Shown: positions 57,368 through 64,000 of the stretch, one piece after another
Numbering within the stretch: the first letter of the stretch is position 1
How the letters are laid out: each line of letters opens with the position of its first letter
The notes under the pieces: model-generated
What the model was told of the DNA's origin: nothing
Seen by the model: only the letters and a program-made list of their open reading frames with translations
Database searches by the model: none
DNA from: Undaria pinnatifida
Lineage: Eukaryota > Sar > Phaeophyceae > Laminariales > Alariaceae
DNA length: 64,000 bases
Reading direction: 5' to 3'
Assembly (NCBI GenBank): GCA_012845835.1
Contig: JABAKD010000019.1
Location: forward strand, 11,534,344 to 11,598,343
Position numbers and translations under genes: made by a program

Positions 57368-58369
57368 ACGCTGACGTTGTGCAGATTCATCCTAAAGGCG
57401 TTGGCTCTGACCCCGGCTCCGGCCCATTACTGTCGGGGGTAGCCGCCCCCAGCTACTGAGCTCGTGAGCTGCCCTTCTCGACAGGACCGCGGGGGGACCT
57501 TTGCTGTCCCCTTGGTCGGTGCCGGAGGCTGCTGATGCGTCTGGGCCGCTTTCGGCCCTCCCTGCCGGGACCGAGGAGGCGTCCACCGCGCCCCCTTGGG
57601 ACTAATCCATCGTCTCGACTGTTTCGGCGCTCCCTGCCGGGACCGAAGAGGCTTCTACCGCGCCCCCTTGAGACGAGTCCATCGTCTCAACTGTGTCGGC
57701 CCTCCCTGCCGGGACCGTGGAGGCGTCTACCGCGCCTCCTTGAGAGGAGTCCATCGTCTCGGCTGTAAAGTCACCCGCAACGCCGGCGACAGGTGCCTCT
57801 TGTGAGCGCTCCTGCAAGCACACGTGCAGATCGTCAGCATCGCCGGCAGCAGGTGTCTCCTGTGGGCGCTCCCGCAAGAACGCGTGCAGAGCAAACAACC
57901 ACGTCACGTCGAGGTCGATCAGGCGAGCCAGACCTTCGCCCTGCTCGTCCATCACCCCTCCCCTACCTCCATCTGACGTGCTCTCGTCGTCGACCTCGGA
58001 CGCCCCGACCTCCTGGGACAGGGAGTCATGCATCTGGGCAGGTACAGGTGGTGAAGGCGACACGCGTTGTCAGGTGGCATGACGCGTGATAAGCAGAGTA
58101 CGGTGTTTGGTCAGCACTCGCACGGCGTCTCGGGGGTGGTTAGGCGCAGAGCCAAGGTAAACCCACTCCTGTGCTTTTGCCTGAGACTTGTTTTCCCTTC
58201 ACCTTGCAGTAGCCAGGCTTGAGGAAAGGTAGAAGCACTACCTGGGGAGTTTACCGTACCACATCCCGTGCGGCGACATGCTTGCGGGGTTAGCGGGCGT
58301 TGCCGTGCGGTTCAAAACATCGCACGCCCAGTGCGACGCTTCAGCCCACAACGACTCAGTTGCCGGCAA
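57368..58369 (-). pseudogene. copia linker between integrase and RT, with 20-residue repeats
   Basis: Minus strand. Contains MDSSQGGAVDASTVPAGRAD-type units of 20 residues (60 bp), three to four in tandem at about 57530-57770, and two QETPAAGDADDLHV/QEAPVAGVAGD-type units just upstream. An in-frame TAG at 57602-57604 breaks one unit. Confidence 0.75.
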
Positions 58370-59065
58370 TTACGCTCCGGGAAAAAGCTCACGAGCATGG
58401 ATTCGACCCGCCGTTGCAACCGTCTCAATCAAGCCAGGAGCGCGCTCGGCTATCCCATTGAATTGGGGACTGTCGGCCGCGGTGAATTCTTGCTTAACGC
58501 ATCGCGATCTACATAGGTCGTCAAACTTGCCCCCGCAAAATTCACCACCCCCATCGGATCGGACGGTTACCACATGTGACGGGACACCATCTGCATGTGT
58601 ATCCGATAGGAACTGCTTCAGCGTTTCCGCGGCGTCCGATTTGTGGCGCATAAAGTACACCCGCCTATACTATGAAAAATCATCTCGCACGATGAGAGTA
58701 TAACGATTTCCCTTGTGAGGCTTTACCACCTTAGGCCCACTCAAATTCACAAAAACCCTCCCGAGCTTCATATCCGCTCGAGTGTGTGTGGACTGCTTGA
58801 TACCTCGGCCGAGGCCCTTCGCCATGGAGCCTCCTTTGCACTCCAGTTGCTTTCCCTCGAGGACGATCGCTTGCTGCTCCGTGGACTTGCGGAGCAGTGC
58901 CTCGTGGGAGTGTCCGACCGCGCAGTGGAAGTCGTTTATGTTGACAACGGGCTTGTTTGGCGCTTTTCCCGGGGCGAGCACAGCACAGGCATCTCCCCTA
59001 GTGCTGCAGTCGATCCGGTAGCCGCAAAGGCTATACAGGTTCCCGTTCAACGGAAACACGATCAA
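58370..59065 (-). pseudogene. copia integrase, mutated
   Basis: Minus strand. The zinc region keeps HCAVGHSHEALLRKST but reads ECKGGSMAKG where a CxxC is expected, so its second Cys is Gly. The first catalytic position reads RVFVNLSGPKVV, with Asn where copia integrases have Asp. An in-frame TAG at 58670 follows LIVRDDFS. The core resumes with YFMRHKSDAAETLKQFL, VRSDGGGEF (second Asp) and GIAERAPGLIETV (Glu). The enzyme cannot be functional as read. Confidence 0.85.
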
Positions 59066-59108
59066 ACACTCAGACTTAAGCTTAACTACAATCCCTGCGG
59101 GACGTCCT

Positions 59109-59410
59109 CTAAAACGTGTGACCGTGCTTCACGAGAGTGGGTAGGGAAAATGGATGGTATCGGAGGTCTGGCACGTGCGCAACATTCGTCAGCGTTACTT
59201 GTACGAGACCGTTTCCGGATCGAAAGACAAAGTTAATATCGCCATATTTTTCGATCGTGCGGGTTGAGACGTCAGCGATGCGCAATTTCAAATTGCACTC
59301 TTTGTAGTTGATTATGCTATCTGCGGAAGGTGTCATGTGAGTAGACGCTCCACTATCGCAAAGCCAGGCCTCATTCCCTACCTGCCAAGCCGACTCCCCT
59401 TCCCCCTTTC
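59109..59410 (-). pseudogene. copia aspartic protease
   Basis: Minus strand, reads AWLCDSGASTHMTPSADSII (catalytic D-S-G) and VTLTNVAHVPDLRYHPFSL. It ends at a frameshift after KHGHTF near 59112, where one extra T throws the frame into the integrase part. Confidence 0.85.
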
Positions 59411-61020
59411 TGCTCGAAACATTACTGCACTCGCCTGTCTCTCAGGCCTGAGAGTTGAAGCCTCGACCGTATCATAATCATCATCGTCGTCCGACGCGGC
59501 CAGAACAGCTTCCCCTTTCGACGTGGGGCAGACATCATCACGTGCCCCCGTCCGTGGCATCTGCTGCATACCTCCTCCGTGCAGTCGAGCCTCCAATGGC
59601 CCTTCTTGCCACACCTGTGGCATCTCACCTCGGAGGTACTACCATTGGCGGCTTTGGCGCTGCTGCCATCACCGCCGGCAGCCGCGGCCGAGCCACCACC
59701 GTCCTCTTTGGTGCCTATACCACAGTGTCCTTGCCGTCCCCGACGTCCACCTTTTCCTTTTCCGCGGCCTCCACCTTTCCCGTGGGCACCGCTGCCGGCC
59801 TCTTTTTTGTGACCACCATCGCCGCCGCCGGCGAACAGAGCATGGCCGGCATGGCCAGCATTGGACCCCTTCTTCCTGCTTCCAGAAAGTCGGTGATGCT
59901 GTTCTCGTACAGCCTTGATGATATCATCGCGGCCGATACTGTCACGAGATGCAAGGTTCCTTGCCTCCACCTCGTATTCGGTAGGCAGAGCGTCAATGAG
60001 AATTGTGTACAGCATGTGACCATCGAGGGTCATTCCTGCTGTGCGCATTTCTGCGGCAAGATCTTCGATCCTGCCCATCTCCTCTAGAGGGTTACTCCCT
60101 GGCGATCTTGAAAGTATTGAGGCGCGGGGAGAGGTCGGATTTGGCCCCCGTCGTTTGAGGGCCGTACCACGCGAGGAGCGCCTCCCACGCTTCTCTCGGC
60201 GAGGTACACCTGTGCAAGATACTCTTGTCGCTCTTGCTCTTTAGGGCCGTCAATAGACAGTTCCACGTGAGTGCATGTATGCGTACACGTTCGCGGTTGC
60301 ACCCCCTTCCGACAAGTACCAAGTTTTCGGTATCCAATTCCCCTACGGGAACGTACTGGGGTGGATCCGACACAAAAGCAGATAGGAAACCTCCTCCTTT
60401 CGCATAGTACCTGGCGTCTCTGGTCCAGGCAGTGAATTCGGGCGTTTTCCAATTAAATTGTGGGGCGGCGGCATGTTTGAGAGGTAATAGTCTAGACAGA
60501 GGCATATCATATCCTACGCCCAACTCACCGCCGGGCTATGAACCCTATTCTCCAGCAGCCCTTGGCTGATCTGGCTGACCCCTTGCTGGGCCGACCTCGA
60601 CAGGAACAGCGGCTCCCCTGCGTCCCGTCACTCCAACACTACGCGAGGCATCCTCACGAAAAGTCGTCTCTCTTGCTGCTGTTGTATATCCTTGCGCTCC
60701 GCCTCCAGCAGTAGCAGCACCAGCAGCAGAATTTGTCGTGCCGCAGCAATGGGTTCAGCCCCTTGTTGGCTACCCCTTCAGCAGCGCTGTCCTCAGCGCC
60801 GTCCCCTCTCACAGCAGTGGGTTCAGCCCCTTGGGCTGGCGCTTACAGCAGCGCTGCCGTCGGCGCTGCTGGACTCCGACGGGCCGTTGTTCCTCACGAG
60901 CTCGGCCATCATCTCCCTCATATCGTGCATCATCGATGCTTGTCTCTCCTCTATCACCAATTGAAGTTCATTCCTCAGCTGCTGAATCTTATCCGAGGAG
61001 TCTCTTTCCTGTGCCGACAT
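59411..61020 (-). pseudogene. copia Gag (UBN2-type) with CCHC zinc knuckle
   Basis: Minus strand. Starts MSAQERDSSDKIQQLRNELQ at 61020, a coiled-coil-like head, then stops and frame changes to 60523. The core reads NWKTPEFTAWTRDARYY, CLLTALKSKSDKSILHRCTS and PREAWEALLAWYGPQTTG. After a frameshift near 60090 come MGRIEDLAAEMRTAGM and ILIDALPTEYEVEARNL. A Gly/Lys-rich linker leads to the knuckle CHRCGKKGHWRLDC (about 59570), and a second CSRCHGRGH follows. A further frame change precedes the Asp-rich DDDDDYDTVEAS. Confidence 0.85.
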
Positions 61021-61064
61021 CCTTGTCTCCTGGTACCAGAACTTCTACTTTCAAGGCACTAGTG

Positions 61065-61281
61065 TGTTCGTAGAGTCCAAGTCTGGATGCCCTGACCGCC
61101 TCGCGGTCTGACGAGTGTTCGTATCTTCGCTGTATTAGAGGACAGCGAGGAGCGAAGGAGCAGAGAGCGGAGGGCTGGAGCTCTCCTCTCATGAGAGAAA
61201 TTGCTTTTTAAACACCTACGAATGTATACGCAACCCTCTACAACTTTTGTGACCGTCGTGCTGTGACGATCCAAACAAACA
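61065..61281 (-). repeat. 5' LTR of the copia element
   Basis: 217 bp, about 94% identical to 55108-55324. Ends ...CAAACA followed by CCGCT. Confidence 0.95.
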
Positions 61282-61681
61282 CCGCTGGTCTCCAAAAACG
61301 CTGACTTCTCAAGCACGGACCATCCCCACTAAACCTCCCAGTGAGATTTGCCATTTTCGGACCGCCTGCGTTTTCGTTCCTTCAGCTTCTTCTAGAGCAA
61401 TGCCCTGTTCCAACACTGCTGACCCGTAGATCCTCCATGAAGCTAGACCGAATCGGTTAGCTGTAGAGTGTTCGTTAGCTCCAAGCGGGGGGTAGGTTTC
61501 AGGCCATTGTGTCACGTCTCTCAACAGGGTAGAGGCAAGCCGAGAAGAGTGAACTCGTACGTGGTAGCTAATAGCAGTCTACTATAAAAGACGCCAGTCA
61601 GGTACTATAGTAGGTACCCAATAATAGTCCAATAGCCCGAACCGGCACGAAGCTGGTAAGGAACTGTCATGCTATAAGTCC

Positions 61682-62115
61682 CAAATCAACAGGCTATCCG
61701 TGGACCTTTCGGTGGCTTGGAATGCCCTGATGTCGTCTGCTAGACGTTGGCTCCAGTTTTTTTCTGGTCGGCCTGGTCCCGGGGTCTCCCCACCCGCCAT
61801 CGTCCCGACCATCACCCTAAGGGTCAGCCACTCATTGGTCGTCCGTTGTACGGCCCCCGCAAAGACTAGGCGTCCTTTGCGGATGGTCGTCTTGACGCTC
61901 TCACATTGTGCATTCTTGAGACCCCTGACTTACGACATGAAGAGGTCGGTGCGTTGTCAACGCTGGAAGCCGATGATCCTTAGGAGGACGTTGTGGTGTG
62001 CCGTTCGGAGCTCAGCGACGTGCTCCTGGCCGAGAGTCCCAAGTTCACACACCCGTACAGCACGGCCTCCACCACCTTGGTCTTTAGCAGGCGCACCGTT
62101 AGAGTGAATAATGTG
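61682..62115 (-). pseudogene. LINE protein fragment, region after the reverse transcriptase
   Basis: Minus strand. One frame gives VRLLKTKVVEAVLYGCVNLG, the next ELRTAHHNVLLRIIGFQR, then after stops QCESVKTTIRKGRLVFAGAV, RTTNEWLTLRVMVGTMAGGE and RPEKNWSQRLADDIRAFQAT. This is the thumb and downstream region typical of a protist non-LTR retrotransposon family. Two stops and one frameshift show it is dead. It lies about 400 bp beyond the copia target duplication. Confidence 0.8.
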
Positions 62116-64000
62116 AGACAGAGAAAATTGCGTATCCTGAAATATTGCCGAGGTGCACACACCACTAAAAAATCAACACAGGAATACAGAAAGCACACCG
62201 TTATTAGCATTAACAATACATACATCTAACAGCATGCGTGTCAGATGCCCGTGTGGACTTCTGGTGCACTCATTTCATCTCTCAAGAGTTTGTCTTGTCC
62301 ATACGTAGCATGTGTGCATTCTGTGCCTCACGTTTGTCATCGCTTGTGTGCTCTTCGTGGCCCATGTCAGCGCCCGGCGAGCACGCGCGGGTGACGTTCC
62401 CGCAAAGACCATACAGTCACTGCCAAGACGGGAAATCTTCATACGGCTGATCTAGCCTGCGATTATCATCAACAACTAGGCTGGGTTTGTGGTGGAGTTA
62501 GACCGGTGACAGTGCATTTAAGCACAACTAGTTTTTGACATGCACAATTCGTGCGGACTATCTGCGGGCTCTATTGGGAGGTGATGGTTTGCGCACTATT
62601 TTGAAGGTAAGTTATGTTTCGGGTGAAGATCGACACGGTTGACGAAAGTCGGCAGGCGTCGCCAGGGTAGAAGAGTCGGCGCTCGACCAGCGAGCAACAG
62701 AAAGTGGACAGCGGGGTGGGGGAGTGGACGTCATTCGCCGAGGAGCAGAAATGGGCTTTGCTAAATCACCCACGCCCTAAGGGAGGTGGCACTACTATGA
62801 TGAAAGAGTTTGGCTCTAGACTACAGTAGTGTTGCTTGTGAGAAAGAGGGGGTTCTACTGAGAAAGGGTCGTCGGATATTCGAAGCGCCGAGTGGATCAC
62901 GTGGGCGGGGGTGGGGGTTACGATTTTGTTTTCATTTTGTGCAAAAGTGTACCCACGCTTTGGGAAACAAACTACCTTGTACTTGAAATTAGTTAGGTAA
63001 ACGTTTCGCAGTGGTACAGGCAGTAGTGGTTAGTATGCACAGCTGGAGATATATACCTGGTACCAGGTAGCATGTCTAAGCTTCCTTAGGCAAGAGTTCG
63101 GCTGCTCACTGTAGTCCTCCTGCAGAGCAGAAGTTCCGGGCCTGGCTGGGTTGCTTGGCTGAGTTCATGTGTCAGTGTCTCTACGTGTATGATTTTTCGG
63201 AAAAGCCCTGGACAACCGGAACCTCAGTCGTCGTTCCTCCTGGAGGAAAATGCACGCGGAAGCGGCGGCAGACCTAACTCGCGACTTGGCATGGTTACTT
63301 TTGGTTTTGCCTAGGAATACACAAGCTGGAGGAGATGCGTAAGCGCGTGCTATTGGTGGCTGTTCCTGGCTTTTCTTGCAATCTACGATAGCATTCTCGA
63401 TGCGCATGACGCCTGTATTTCTGGCTATACTATGTACGGTTCTTGCCCGTGTCTGCGGATAGAACAGTACAGCCAGCTGTCAATCAGTGCTGCTGCTGCT
63501 GCTGCGGTTGCTGCAGTGGTACATGGGACGATATTTGTATCGGGTGTGGATAGCACGCCGGCAATCGACTTCAGAGAGTATCAAACAGAAGTGCAGACGA
63601 GGTGGGTGTACGTAAGTCCGAGTAGTGACTACACAGTAGACGCATGCTACGACACGGATGCGCCTATTGTTTTCCTTGACGAGCTCAAAATCGCACCCAA
63701 AATCTGACTCGAAGAAAAATATAGGCCCACCACGATTAACTATCCCATGGTCTAGGTATGTCACGAATAGCATTTGAAACAACAAATCAATGGGATTCGA
63801 ACGATATTGTTGTATTAGTCAGTTGAGGAGCTTTGTCAGCCAGAAACGTGTCGGCTGCACAGTGCTACCAACGGCGTAGCTCGCGTCACTATTCACATAA
63901 TGCGTAACATCTATATGTTGTAAGGGCACCTTTATTACGTGTGGGCGGGGGTACGCAATGCCTGTGAAACCCGTCATAAATTCAGGCCTCAATGCAATAG
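62116..64000. other. No gene recognised
   Basis: Short frames only, including an Ala-rich one created by a GCT run at 63489-63510. A B-box-like CGTTCGAATCCCA is present on the minus strand near 63790. Confidence 0.5.

Larger units (their letters stand above)
55108..61281 (-). mobile_element. Ty1/copia LTR retrotransposon, complete but inactive
   Basis: A 6,174-bp element in minus orientation. The 217-bp LTRs (55108-55324 and 61065-61281) start TG and end CA. The flanking bases CCGCT (55103-55107 and 61282-61286) are an exact 5-bp target duplication. A purine tract (inverse of CCCTCCCTGGCTC) abuts the 3' LTR. A TGGTACCAGGA-like sequence, resembling an initiator-Met tRNA primer site, lies about 20 bases inside the 5' LTR. 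The gene order Gag, protease, integrase, RT, RNase H is that of copia elements. I count about 13 LTR differences (roughly 6%), so the insertion is not recent. Confidence 0.95.

Noticed and set aside
1-64000. CRISPR arrays, bacterial operons or phage-like gene blocks
   Set aside because: No spaced identical short repeats and no dense same-strand coding; spliced genes and transposons show a eukaryotic nuclear region.

Overview
The window is eukaryotic nuclear DNA dominated by transposable elements and simple repeats. Its one well-supported host gene is split by six introns. I recognise no bacterial operon, rRNA or CRISPR array and no convincing intact tRNA gene. The mixture (Ty1/copia and another LTR-like element, a LINE, MULEs with long terminal repeats, a PIF/Harbinger-like element, many MITE-sized repeats, G/C homopolymers and trinucleotide repeats, introns of 0.2-3 kb) suits a repeat-rich alga or protist. 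A stramenopile, perhaps brown-alga-like, is my best guess from the character of the LINE and p24 proteins, but this is inference only.

Layout. 0.55-3.6 kb: a non-autonomous MULE-like element with ~670 bp inverted ends and a 9-bp target duplication, carrying a LINE protein fragment. 3.6-10.3 kb: gene-poor DNA with dispersed repeats. 10.3-19.1 kb: a seven-exon p24/TMED cargo receptor gene (+ strand). All its introns are phase 0 and are packed with repeats, a dead LINE reverse transcriptase, hairpin satellites and decayed duplicates of exon 5; a decayed copy of exon 7 follows the stop codon. 19-28 kb: a MITE, microsatellites and a possible acidic protein gene on the minus strand. 28.5-38.4 kb: a full-length 9.85 kb Mutator-like element with long inverted ends, a perfect 9-bp target duplication and a multi-exon transposase on the minus strand. 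41.3-41.7 kb: a large CCTTT microsatellite. 43.9-44.7 kb: a PIF/Harbinger-like element (TTA target duplication). 46-51 kb: remains of a retroelement with a Gag and zinc knuckle (minus), with a MITE beside it. 51.4-52.8 kb: a satellite with alternating monomers. 55.1-61.3 kb: a complete but inactivated Ty1/copia element (minus) with 217-bp LTRs and a 5-bp target duplication. 61.7-62.1 kb: a LINE C-terminal fragment. The rest shows no recognisable gene.

Apart from the p24 gene, which would act in ER-Golgi vesicle traffic, the recognisable proteins all belong to mobile elements, and most of these are broken by stops or frameshifts. The most interesting points are exon-level duplication inside and after the p24 gene, the precisely bounded MULEs, and a LINE fragment carried inside one of them.
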